Source of the DNA: Pipra filicauda
Lineage: Eukaryota; Chordata; Aves; Passeriformes; Pipridae
Direction: 5' to 3'
Length of the DNA stretch: 64,000 nt
NCBI RefSeq assembly: GCF_003945595.2
Contig: NW_024104378.1
Location: 1,762,176 to 1,826,175 of the forward strand
Under the pieces are notes generated by a model, which was not told the DNA's origin, searched no databases, and was given only the letters and a program-made list of their open reading frames with translations. The position numbers and the translations under genes are program-made. Numbering within the stretch: the first letter of the stretch is position 1; each line of letters opens with the position of its first letter. Shown here one piece after another: positions 27,301-37,694 of the stretch.

Positions 27301-28296
27301 TGTAATACATACTATCCTATCTATGAAGCTGAACTCAGATAAAAGTAATTTATAAAAACTGAAGAAATGTTTAGCACCCAAAAAATATATAATCTAGGAT
27401 ATTTAAATGATCTAAGTGATTGTCAAATAGCCACTTCAGGAGTCAGTGACTTCTCCCAATGGCAAAGCTAAACATTTAACTAAGAACTAAACCTACAGCT
27501 CTCCAAATACTAATTGTAATGCAAATGCATGTGTTTAAGACTTCTATAACTTCTCAAAGAAAATTCAAAGGCATTAAATTATTTCCTGATGTTTCTTCTT
27601 CTTCAAAATACTGAAACTATGTTGGTTAGTTTCTTTTTGCTGTTTTTACTGAGCAATGGAGTGAAATTTGTCTAAGGTCTAACCCTCAGCTACATAAATT
27701 TGAAATTTCTGTGGAAGTGTTCCTGTGGCAACCAGAAGAGGAAGTTTTCCAAACTAACAAGCATGAACTATACTGCTGCTTCTCAACATGGAGCTGTGGT
27801 CTTTAGAGAATGCCAGAATAATGTCTTATTCTCGTGCAGTTCTCTGAATCATTCTGCACATACAGTAATATGCTCTACTTGAATTTGAAAAAGTGGAACA
27901 GAACCCTGAGAAAAGTAAATCCATTGGAAAAAAAATAGATATTGTTTAATAATACCAGTGGGGATGTTTCAACCCTTCCATTTGGAAAAAAAAAATGACT
28001 AACAGGTGCAGTCATTTTTTTTCTCATGTGAATGATTTGAATTTATCACAATTGCAAACAGAAATATAGTTTGGGATTTTAAGTGCGTATCTAGGGTTGA
28101 TTACAATTAGAAAGATTTTGTCTGACAATTCTACCCATCCCCCAGCATTTCAGCATTCCTCAAGTTACTATAGCATTACTTGTGAGCTTTGAGTTCAAAA
28201 ACATTCTGACATGGAGTGATGTTCTTCCAGTAATTTCTGCAGCTGACTTTCACTCTATGGCAGTACAGGTGCTAAGCAAGTAAGATTCAGCTCTCT

Positions 28297-29538
28297 TCAG
28301 CCTTGTGTGCAATTCCCATCATTCCCATGTATCCAGAAGCAAATCTGGGCATATTTGAGAGGAGTAATTCTTACTGCTACATTGTAATCCTGCTGTTCAC
28401 CATTGATATCCACCCACTGATGGCCTGAGTAAACAGCAATGATCTTGCGTTTCCACTTCTTTTTGTTCGGCTCCTTAAGACGGAGATAGATGCCAGATCC
28501 AGTGGAGCCAGGCTCAGCATCACAGTACTGGTAAAAGAGATCGTTGGACTCATCAGATATGCTACAAAATCTATAGACCAGCTGCCCAGACCGATCATTG
28601 TCAAAACCTGAGAAGTGGATCATGCTCCCAGGCATCATTTTGATTGTTGGGCTGATTCCCAGCTCCATGTATTTCCTTTTGTGGGGACGCTTGAGCTCAA
28701 GGACAGCATAATCATAATCCAGGGCAATATCCCCAGAAACACCCTTAAACCAGCCTTTTGGGATGTGGGTACTCTTCACTCTGGTCCACTGGAAGGAGGG
28801 CATGCCATCTGAGGTCCCTTGCTTCCTCCCAGGCCTCCTCTGCCTTTTCCTGTCGCCTTTGGATTGTTGACTTTGTTCTGTGGCAACTTTGGGATCCTCT
28901 TTGGCCATAGAAACTTCTCTCCTACTTCTTTTAGCACCTTTGCGTTTCCTGCCATTGCCTCTGGATTTCGTCTTCATCAGGCCCACCCTCAGTCTTTTGC
29001 TGCCCTTGACATAATCCTTGCCATTGTGCAGACAGTGGGCTGCTGTCAGCACGTGCTTGGGGGAAATGAGAATGCCACTGCAGCCAGTGGAGACCTTCAC
29101 AGCTGTGTTGAATGGAAAGTTGGTCATAAACCGCTTGTCATAGATGCTGAACCTACTGTCCGTTCCATATATCTGCCTCTTCTTTCTCAAAGACCTTCGT
29201 GTGGTCGTGTTTCCAGCTGGGTCAAGCACTGCTCCGAGGACATTCACTTCAGTCAGGGTCCGTGTGCCATTTTCAAAAACAGTCTCATAGGATAAGAGGT
29301 CCTTCAAGTCAGACGAGCTTGGCACTGGCAGTTTTCTTTGACACTCAATTCCACATACGCTGTTCAGCTCTAATTTGGTTTTTGCTTCAAATTTAGGGCT
29401 GTCAAGGGAGAAAGTTCTTTCTCTCACAATCTGGGGAATCTTCTTTAAGTGCCAAGTAAAATCTTGTTCAGTTTCTGTTCCATTACTGAGACCCAGTATA
29501 GGTATGAAAAATATGAATAGCAGTAACATGTGCTCCAT
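28297..29538 (-). CDS. PRSS35: PRSS35, inactive-type serine protease 35 (secreted trypsin-fold protein)
   Basis: This is a complete 413-residue frame, the length of human PRSS35. It has an N-terminal signal peptide (hydrophobic residues 4-17), a Cys-containing propeptide (VCGIEC, 62-66) and a dibasic furin-like site RKKR at 118-121. A trypsin-like domain follows. His168 in LTAAHC and Asp276 in LDYDYAVLEL occupy the catalytic positions. The serine motif reads GSTGSG (344-349), with Thr346 in place of serine, the hallmark of PRSS35; PRSS23 keeps serine. A very basic insert (about 190-240) lies between the His and Asp motifs. The C-terminal part contains SGHQWVD and ITPLKYAQICFWIHG. N-glycosylation sequons lie at N19-G-T, N90-G-T and N110-T-T. 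PRSS35 is known from ovary and other remodelling tissues; its catalytic activity is disputed. The ATG is set by length and the splice acceptor 15 nt upstream. Confidence 0.96.
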   Translation of the reverse strand: MEHMLLLFIFFIPILGLSNGTETEQDFTWHLKKIPQIVRERTFSLDSPKFEAKTKLELNSVCGIECQRKLPVPSSSDLKDLLSYETVFENGTRTLTEVNVLGAVLDPAGNTTTRRSLRKKRQIYGTDSRFSIYDKRFMTNFPFNTAVKVSTGCSGILISPKHVLTAAHCLHNGKDYVKGSKRLRVGLMKTKSRGNGRKRKGAKRSRREVSMAKEDPKVATEQSQQSKGDRKRQRRPGRKQGTSDGMPSFQWTRVKSTHIPKGWFKGVSGDIALDYDYAVLELKRPHKRKYMELGISPTIKMMPGSMIHFSGFDNDRSGQLVYRFCSISDESNDLFYQYCDAEPGSTGSGIYLRLKEPNKKKWKRKIIAVYSGHQWVDINGEQQDYNVAVRITPLKYAQICFWIHGNDGNCTQG

Positions 29539-29552
29539 TTTATTTAATTTTT

Positions 29553-29575
29553 TCTAAAACAAGAAAGAGAGATTT
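29553..29575 (-). other. PRSS35: Splice acceptor of the PRSS35 coding exon
   Basis: On the - strand, a polypyrimidine tract (TCTCTTTCTTGTTTTAG) ends with AG at 29555-29554, only 15 nt before the ATG. This implies a coding exon preceded by a non-coding exon, the two-exon arrangement I know for mammalian PRSS35. Confidence 0.7.
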
Positions 29576-31974
29576 GAAAATACACTTTGGAAATATACAC
29601 AGTTATCTTAGTATCTTCAAAGTATAATCATGCAATATTAGAGCTGACATCAGTGGAACAGAATTCAACATTCTGCTCAAAATAGAAATGCCTCAAATAT
29701 TTTCCTGTATTGCCTCCAACTCTTCCAATGGTCTCTAGCAAGATGAATGCAGACAATTCAGCCAACAACCATGCTGAGCTACCTACTGGAAGGTGAAACC
29801 AGCTGAGTTTTACCTGCTTTTCCCTCAGTGGAGTCATTCTGCTCACTGGAGCATAGAGCAACCCGGTTTTATTTATCCCATAGAAACGCAATTATGTATT
29901 ATGTTTCTGCTTCTCTTCTCTATGGTTGAAGGTAGAATCTAGTTGAAAATCACCAATGTATTCAAAAGTTGGGATCCAAGCAGAGATGGATAGACAGACC
30001 ACACTTGTGAGACCCTTAGGAAACCAGAACAATTGTGCTCTTTCATGTAATGGCCAAAAAGTAAGACCTTTAAGTCACACATAGTTCTGCATTACTCACC
30101 CAGCTAAGAACTATGAATCTGCCTATTATGAAAAAAGGCACTTTGCTAATTGCTATTCCAAGGAACCAAATTAGGAAGATTTCCTTTCCTCTTACAAAGG
30201 TTTTGTTGTCTTGATTGTCACAGTGCCCACAATCTGGGCACCTTAAAAGGGGTCACAGCCTATTTTAAACACTTTCAGCTTCAGCTGCTCTGAAGGTGTG
30301 GGTCTCCTGCTGATCCTGTATTTTATCTCCTCCCCTGTGTGCCATTGCCATCAAAACCTCATTCATTACCTATGTATGGGTGTCTGAATCTCTCTCAGGA
30401 TGTCAGAGAACTTAAAAATCCATGGTTGGAGGGGACAGACAGACAAGTGAGAAAAGTAGAATCTTGCTGGTCTAGAGGAGTCTACATATATATATGCAGG
30501 TTACATATATATGCAGGAAAGCTCAGCCAAGTAGGAGGGACAAGCCTGCTTATTCATCACATGCCTTTTTCCTGTAGAATCCCACAACGGCTGCAGGAAC
30601 TGTGCTGTCTGTGCCTTATTGTCACATGTGGAATACCCCACACACGTGGGGTGATGCATCACAAAAAGAGCTAATACTTTTAATGGGAAAGACAAAATAC
30701 AGTATTATTCCCATCTGTAGCTGGAAAACATGCAGAAAGAAAGTAAGATTTTTAGAAGTCTGTGGCAGAGCCAGAAACTGAACCCAGAGCTCTTGAGTCT
30801 GAGCTCAAAACATTACTGAAAAGACCATTTTTCTCCTTTGGCAGCAGTGATGTCAGCGGCATTATCCAGCTACTGGCGGCTGCCATTGGGAAACCTGTGC
30901 TCAGTTCCAACATCCTTCATTCCAATTACATGGAAACCTCAGCTGTGAAGAAAGAGAAGGCCTATGATTAAACTTTAAAAGCCAAGCAATTCAAGGATAT
31001 GTATGTGGTTAAACTCTGGTTTATATTGCAACGACAGTGTAAGCCAGGGCAAATATAACCACATTTCTTAAGTTTAGAATAATACAAGTGCTGCTTCCCA
31101 GTGAAACAGCCTGGTCACAGACTAGCTAAAGCGCTAGCGTAAGAAATAGGGGTATGTGCAACATGGGAAAAGAAGTGGCAACGTGACTTTTAAAGCTGGA
31201 TAATGGACCAATGATTCCTATGGTTTTGAGGCATCTTCACCCTATAGACATAGTTGCTGTCTATAAGAAGTAATAATTATCATTTTTTAGCTAAGTAAGC
31301 ACTACAGTTCAACCCCAGCTTGTTGCTTCTGATGCCAAATTCAGAGGGTGTTTTTGTTTTAGCATAATTTTGGCGCTTTTTACCTTGGCCAGTATGGAAC
31401 ACCAAGTTTGAGCCAGAGTTCACCTACTAGGATATACATAAACCACATTTTACAATACAGTATAAGGAAACCCTCTCTGGCTTTAAAATAGCTAACTCAG
31501 GTTTTGGAAAAGATGTGTGGACTTCCTTAAGACATCTGGAGATTACAGTGACTCACAGATCTAAGATCTGGGTTGTATGCGGTCATATGAAAAGGCATCT
31601 GAAGGTTTTGAAAGCAGAGCAGAATCATCTCAGGTACAAGATTTTGTAGAGACACCACTTGTTCATAGCAGTCTAAGTTATTGGTATAGCAGAAATGCAC
31701 ACATTTAAACATTAACTTTTATATACAAAGTTGCCTTCAAAGTGTTGGTTTGTTTATTGCTCAGTTAGTACTAAATCTGAAGAGGAATGACTATTTTACA
31801 TATGCCTGCATACACGGAGAGGATTTTATATAGCCACATCTCTTCATGTAGACATGTGAACAAAATAATTCGCCCATCTGCCTCATACTATAGGCAAAAC
31901 AACTAATTGTCAGACCAAGAATGCCTGTGTGGAGGTGACGTATTATCAAGCACCATTCGAATACATTTATGCGC
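29576..31974. other. Probable PRSS35 intron 1, repeat-poor part
   Basis: No gene or interspersed repeat was recognised. A short tandem of an ACATATATATGCAGG-like unit occurs near 30484-30519. If the CpG-rich region at 35-37 kb is the promoter, this stretch is intron 1 of PRSS35 on the - strand. Confidence 0.5.
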
Positions 31975-32700
31975 CAGGCTGGGATGGGGGCTGACCTGGT
32001 GGAAAGCAGCTCTGTGAAGGAGGACCTGGGGTCCTGGTGGACAACAAGCTGTCCATGAGCCAGCAGTGTGCCCTTATGGCCAAGAAGGCCAATGATATCC
32101 TGGGGTGTCTTAGGAAGAGCATTGCCAGCAGGTCAAGGGAGATGATCCTGGCCTTCTGTTCAGCCCTGGTGAGGCCACATCTGGAGTGCTGTGCTCAGTT
32201 CTGGACCCCTCAGTACAAGAGAGACATGGAGCTCCTGAAACAGGTCCAGCAGAGGACTACGAAGATGATAAGGGACTGGAGCATCTCTCTTACAAGGAAA
32301 GGCTGAGGGAGCTGGGCATGTTCAGCCTTGAGAAGACTGAGAAGGCTGAGACGGGACCTCATCATTGTCTATAAGTATCTGAAGGGAAGATGTCAAGAGG
32401 ATGGAGCCCGGCTCCTCTTGGTGGTGCTGAACCATAGGGCAAGAGGCAACAGGCAGAAACTGATGCACAGGAAGTTCCACCTGAATATGAGGAGAAACTT
32501 CTTTCCTGTGCTGGTGACCACACACTGGAACAGATTGCCTAGAGAGGCTGTGGAGTCTTCCTCACTGAAGATATTCAAGAACTATCTGGATGCAATCCTG
32601 TGTCACGTGTTCTAGGATGACCCTGCTTGAGCAGGGAGGTTAGACTGGATGACCCACTGTGGTACCTTCCAACCTTATCCATTCTGTGATTTTGTGATAC
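31975..32700 (+). mobile_element. CR1 LINE, 5'-truncated 3' end
   Basis: This + strand copy carries the C-terminal end of CR1 ORF2. Fragments such as DNKLSMSQQCALMAKKANDI, LVRPHLECCAQFWTPQYKRD and then, after a frame change near 32280, [15 protein letters not shown] are visible in successive frames. It ends with the CR1 3' signature CCTTCCAACC...ATTCTGTGATTTTGTGAT. Frame shifts show it is inactive. It is fairly well preserved compared with the older CR1 immediately to its right. Confidence 0.93.
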
Positions 32701-32744
32701 CTAGGGATAAATTATAAGGTGTCAAAATAAGAAAATACTGTAAT

Positions 32745-33310
32745 GACAGCATAAGAATAGCTTTCCTGGCCTGACCAAAGGCCTGCCAGGTCTAAAATCC
32801 TGTTTCTGATGCTGGCTAAATGTGGATGCCTAGGGTAGAGGATAAGAATAAGGTAACCATGTATGTCCCTCCTCCCTCATAGTTTCTTAACTTACAACCA
32901 GTTGTACCTGATGGACTTTAAAGCAAAAGTAGTTTCTGTAGTGTAGGGAAACCTCAGTTGATTTCTCTTCCATAGTTTGTCAGTCTTCCCTTGAAGACAT
33001 ATACAATTTTGTATCTATAATGTTCTGCATCAAGGAGTTCCAGAGCTTAACTACAGGTTGTATGAGGAATCATCTTCTTTTCTTTATTTTCAGCCTGTCA
33101 CAAACTAACATAATTTAGGATAAATAATATTAATGTGGAAAAGCTGGTTTTACTTTGCTTTACCCTAATATAGCTGTTGAACGAGAAAGTTTCTTATGTC
33201 AGGCTCAAGAATAATGTTTCTATTTTTCCCTAGAATATTTCTCTGTTTCTCAGTCCTTCCTCAGGGTCTGGATTTTTTATATTTCTCTGTAGCTGAACTT
33301 TGTGAGCCCA
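32745..33310 (-). mobile_element. Ancient degraded CR1-type LINE fragment
   Basis: The sequence resembles, at low identity, an old CR1 lineage shared with turtles: a 3' end like CATAAGAATAG...CCTGACCAAAGG on + followed by CAAGGAGTTCCAGAGCTTAAC and a highly decayed interior. The orientation is -. The right boundary is vague. It is assigned from memory of the repeat and needs a repeat-library comparison. Confidence 0.6.
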
Positions 33311-35084
33311 TAGGAAAGTTAAGTCACTAACTGTTAGTTCATATAGAAAGTCTTAAATGTGTCTGGGTTGATGTCATTCCACTGTGATGGCTGAAGTCTT
33401 CCTAGCTGGACTCATAACTAACTTTATAGAGAAGTTCACTTTTTTTCCTCTCTGCTTTATAGAGAGACTTTCTGTAAGCAAATGGGTGGAGTACTATGGC
33501 CCCCTTCTGCCACTCTTTAAAAAGAAAAAAATGCAAACAGTGAAAGCACAGAACCCTCAATAAATGCCTTGGAACCTCCCATTTGAAACACTATACTCAA
33601 GTACTCACTACTCACAAAGGCATTCTTAGAAGCCAAGATTTTCTTCATTTATAATGAACCACTTGTCACTGGGAATGAACTAACTACACTTCAGTATAAC
33701 TGGAAGAAGTCCAAGCTGAGGAACTTGATAAAAATGGTAATTCTCATTACAGACCAGAGGTCCTACTAGGCAGCATTGTCATTTTCAACCATGCATTTAA
33801 GCTCTGTTTACTCACCCCCTCTCTACTGTTTGAGCGAAGCCAACTCCAAGCATGGGCAATGTCAGCAGTTGCCATGGCCCAGCACAGGTTGCTGACAAGA
33901 GGGAAACACAGGGGCTCCTCTTGCCAGAGGATGAGGATGTGAATGGCTGTAAAGACACCTTTGCAGGGTGAGGGAAGGGGAGAGAGAATACAGCCTCTAG
34001 GATAGGGAGGAAAAATCCTGAGAAGGCAACAAGCTGAATGCAAGAAAAAACCCTCAACGTGTTACCCTTTCTGCCATGCTGTTCTCCTGTCTTCCTCCAA
34101 ATCCCAAGATGCTTGACCCTCTCTTTTCCTTCACTCCTTTCCCATACAAATTTTGGGTTGGCTTACAGTAATTAGAATTCTTGAGTCAGCTCTTTAAGCT
34201 AGGATGAATTGCTAGAAGACGAGGTGGAACCTAGAAAGTGAGGGAGATCCCCAGCTACCTGAAATTGTTAAAATTCTTCCTCCAGTTTCCAAACCCACAT
34301 GTTTGGTGGCATTCCAGCTGCCAAGCATATCCATGAAATTAAAACTATTTTCAATTCTTCTCACTTCTTGCTTCCAACATCAAATCTTTCTGCATTCACA
34401 GGACAAAAACTACCTAACTTCTCAGGATATTCTTCAATTATTTTGTCACTATAACCTACCTGACTGCAGCTGAATGCTTCTCAGATGCTCAGGGGAAGGC
34501 TTGTAGTCAAGCAGAACTAGAATATGTTTCTCTTCAGACTACCCCATCATGAATTTACATGTCAGTGTAGCTCAGACAGAAGAAAATTTCTACCCAGTTA
34601 CCTGGCAGTTTTTATCTTGGTCTGTTCAGTGCGGCTTCTGCTCTGGGGTTTCCTTCTTATTGTAGGAAGGTCAACACATTTCAAACTAAGCTTACATAAT
34701 TTTAAACACAATTTTCAGATCATAAATTGATAGAGGCTGCTACACTAACCATCTCCTTTAACTGCTTTTGGCCTCATTCTTTAAATGACCTGAAAGTTGG
34801 AACTGACAGTTCTACTCTGACAAAGCAAAATAAAGAACAAATTTTTGAAATCTCACATTCCCTGGTAGAAACCACTACACTGTCCCCCGTTCCCTCCTCT
34901 GGGTGCGTTCACTCCACACTCCATGTTCATCGATATCATTCTCTGCTCTGACTTACGGGGAAAAACCCACTGCCGCTCCTGGCTCTTACAAAATTTAAGC
35001 AGCTTCAGTACGCATAGGAAGAACTAATTTTACACGGCAGGCATAACAGCTCAACACTGGGGGGAAATAAAGAATTGGCGTAAA
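33311..35084. other. Non-coding stretch, nothing recognised
   Basis: No exon, RNA gene or repeat family was recognised. The base composition changes abruptly to CpG-rich at about 35085. Confidence 0.5.
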
Positions 35085-35540
35085 AGGACAGGGGTTTCTC
35101 CTCCGGCGGGGCTTCCCCGCTCCCTGCCGCGAGGCGGAGCTCCCGGACAGCCGGCAGCGGCTCCATCCCTTGGCTCCATCCCCCGGGTCCCGGGCGGGCT
35201 CCTCCCGACCCTCCCCTCCGCAGGGCTCTTCTCCCCGCTCCTCCGGGCCGGGAGGAGTTGGAGGTGGAGGGGGAAAGAGGTCGCGTCCCGTCCGCTGCTC
35301 TGCCGCTGAGTGACTCTGGGGGTCTAGCCCTGCCAGCCGGGCAGCGGCTCCGGGGCGGCAGCAAGCGGGCACCGACCGGGAACCGATCGGAGAAACGGTG
35401 GGGAGGGATGGCTTTGCCCGGATAGCCGCTTTCCCACTGCCCTCTCCGCTGTTGCCGGCCGCTCCTATGCGTTCGCGTGTTAAAGCTCAGGGCTTTCCCG
35501 GAAAAAAGGCGAGGATTTGCGGAGGTAGGCTTTACTTCTA
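35085..35540. promoter_or_regulatory. CpG-rich block 1 (probable part of promoter island)
   Basis: This block is markedly GC- and CpG-rich (for example CTCCGGCGGGGCTTCCCC and CGGGTCCCGGGCGGGC), unlike the AT-rich flanks. Vertebrate CpG islands usually mark promoters. PRSS35, on the - strand 5.5 kb away, needs an upstream non-coding exon, so this block and the next are its best promoter candidates. The overlapping open frames on both strands are a by-product of few AT-rich stop codons. Confidence 0.7.
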
Positions 35541-36059
35541 CTGCTCCTTAGCCATTCCCTGGTCCTGCTTTCCGAGTGAGGTTCTGCTTTTCCGCTCCTC
35601 ATCCAAAGAAGTTCCCCTTCTACAGAGCCTGCAAGTCAAATACCTTGGCACGGCTCTTTTATTTTTGCTATCCAAGATAAATCTGCTTCCAGTAGTGACG
35701 AATCTGGATGAAATTAGTGTCAATTCCAGGGGAGCGGCGGGGATGGTAGCCCGAATACTGAGGCTATGATTCAGAATTTAAGGAGAGTTTGTTTTGAACG
35801 GTGAAGAGGTTCCTTGCCTGCTCCCTGCAGATGGCACAGCACAGAGACAACCCCCCGAAAGCCCAATAAAGATGCCCCTTGCCTCAGTCCCGTTAAGCCG
35901 TCTTGTGAAACTGGCTTTAAATGTTAAGAAATAAGTACCAAAGAAACGTGTGACGTTTTAGTCCTATCAAAAATATATCCGTAAGGATAAAGAGGCAGGA
36001 GCTTTATACAAAACCTCCCAGCTGCCAAACCCAAGGTACTGACATCGCTCAGTCTCATC

Positions 36060-37095
36060 AGTTTTTTAAAACGACCCGCGTAGGAAGAACGACATCGCAT
36101 AAAGAGTATCACCTTAGAGACGCCGGTTACCTCGGACTGCCCGGTCCCCGGCCCCGGGCAGCCCCTTCAGCCCCCATCCCCAGCTCCTCTCCTGCCCACC
36201 TAGGTCTCTGGGGGCTGCCTCTCCCCCTGCGGCCGACGACAGGAAGGGTCTTGGTCATACCTGGCACCCCTCAGGACGGACGGAGGGGCAGGCGGCGGCC
36301 GCAGCCCCGGGGCACAGGCTCCCGGCTCCCCGCTCCGCGCCGCTCGTCCACCGCCCAGAGCCCGCGGCTACTGAGCACGGGGCGGGGGGAGCGGCCAGGT
36401 CTTCCCAGGAGGGGGAGGGGATGGAAAAAGGAAAAGAAAAAAAAACAGAGAGAAAAAGAAGGCGAGAGGGAGGAAGCCGGGAGGGTGCGAGGGGGAGGGC
36501 CGAGGGGAGCGGAGGCAGATCCCGGTGTCTCCTTGGATGGGAAGGGAAGAAGGGGCTCTGCCTGCGGGGCGGGGAGTCGCATCGCCCCGGCAGCGGCTTC
36601 CTCTCGGCGTCGGGCGGAGAGCCGGGATGACCCGCACGGGGACGGGGCGGGAGAGGCTGCCGGGACGGGGGAGCGAGGCGGGGACAAGGGGGGAGGCGGA
36701 GGGAGTCCGTCCCAAGGGAACAGCGGGAGGGCTCGCACTGGCAGCACTGTGCCACCTCTATGGGTGGCGGGACCGGGTGGTGCCCGCGGGGAGGGCGGCT
36801 CCGCCCTGAGCCGCCGGAGGGCTCCTGGGGGAGGCGAGGAGCGACTGTCGGCTCCACAGGAGCCGGGAAGGGGCTTGCGGCTGCGGGGAGTGGCGTTCCC
36901 ACGAACCCTGGCCTGCCCGCTCCTCCCTGCCCTCGCACCCTGTCTCCCAGCCCCACTCCTCTGGGGCGGCCCCCTCCTCCAGACCATCCCTGCTCTTCAG
37001 GGCCTCAAAGCCAGGTGAGAAGCACCTTCCTCCTTTCCTCACCACTCTTCCTCTTTTTCTGCCTTCCTTCTTTCCCTCGGCGCCCCTTTTGTCTC
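36060..37095. promoter_or_regulatory. CpG-rich block 2 (main CpG island, candidate PRSS35 promoter or first exon)
   Basis: This is about 1 kb of very GC-rich DNA with dense CpG and G-rich runs (for example GGGGCGGGGGGAGCGG). On the - strand, good donor-like sites are CCAG|GTATGA near 36259 and CGAG|GTAACC near 36131. Either could end a PRSS35 first exon that splices to 29553. On the + strand a donor-like CCAG|GTGAGA lies at 37012-37018, so divergent transcription is possible. The long open frames on both strands (up to 255 codons) contain no known domain and are low-complexity Arg/Gly/Pro/Ser. Confidence 0.72.
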
Positions 37096-37694
37096 CCCTC
37101 TCAAGGCAAAAAGCTTTGGGTAGTGGTATCTCCTCCATGAATCACCTCTTTGCACTACAAGAGGGTCCTCCCCAAAGTTTTCCACTGCCACACAAATGCA
37201 CAAGGTGAAAAGCTCACTCACTAAGCACTTCTGCAAGTGCTTATCCTGAGCACTTTCATTAAGTTCATTGACTGAAAACTCAGCTCATGCTAGATGAAGG
37301 CCCACTGATTTGCCAAAACCATCAGGAAATTTATGGCGTTACTGGAGATCAGAGTGAGATCTCCTGAGTGCTGTTTGGTTGTCTTAATCATAGGCATATC
37401 TTTCCTTTAAAAGTCTTAACTTCTGAAATTTAGTGGTGCCAATTATGTAAATCGGTTGGAAATAAGGCCTTGGCCAGCAACTGCAGTTTCATTTTGAAGT
37501 CTGAAGCTGATTTCTTCAAAATGTAAATTTCGCTTGCAGTTCTATTTTTGTTGTTGTTTGTGTGCACAATTTAAAAACAAAGTGAAATAATAATAATTTG
37601 TGTGCCAGAGAAAATGAGCTGAAGAATTCCCCAGTGTAATTAACAAGACAGGACAGAAACGAGGGTAAGGCAGTTAAGTTTTACAAGCAATTTC
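37096..37694. other. Non-coding flank of the CpG island
   Basis: The composition returns to AT-rich. No gene or repeat was recognised. Confidence 0.5.

Larger units (their letters stand above)
9623..28296. other. Intergenic region between SNAP91 and PRSS35
   Basis: About 18.6 kb separates the two convergent genes. Open frames here are short, lack family motifs and are not bounded by convincing splice sites. I see a (TG)n microsatellite, A/T-rich tracts and a small inverted repeat, but no recognisable gene. The rightmost 1-2 kb is AT-rich and probably contains the PRSS35 3' UTR. I could not choose its poly(A) site: candidate ATTAAA signals on the - strand lie near 27944 and 27204. Confidence 0.7.

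Noticed and set aside
28377..29396. Open frames on + and in another - frame over PRSS35
   Set aside because: They are shadow frames of the PRSS35 coding sequence.
28297..29538. PRSS23 as the identity of the protease
   Set aside because: The nucleophile motif has Thr and not Ser, the length is 413, the basic insert is present, and synteny with SNAP91 fits PRSS35.
36251..37018. Long + strand open frame (255 codons) and several long - strand frames in the CpG island
   Set aside because: Frames are open on both strands because stop codons are rare in GC-rich DNA. The translations are low-complexity Arg/Gly/Pro/Ser with no domain.
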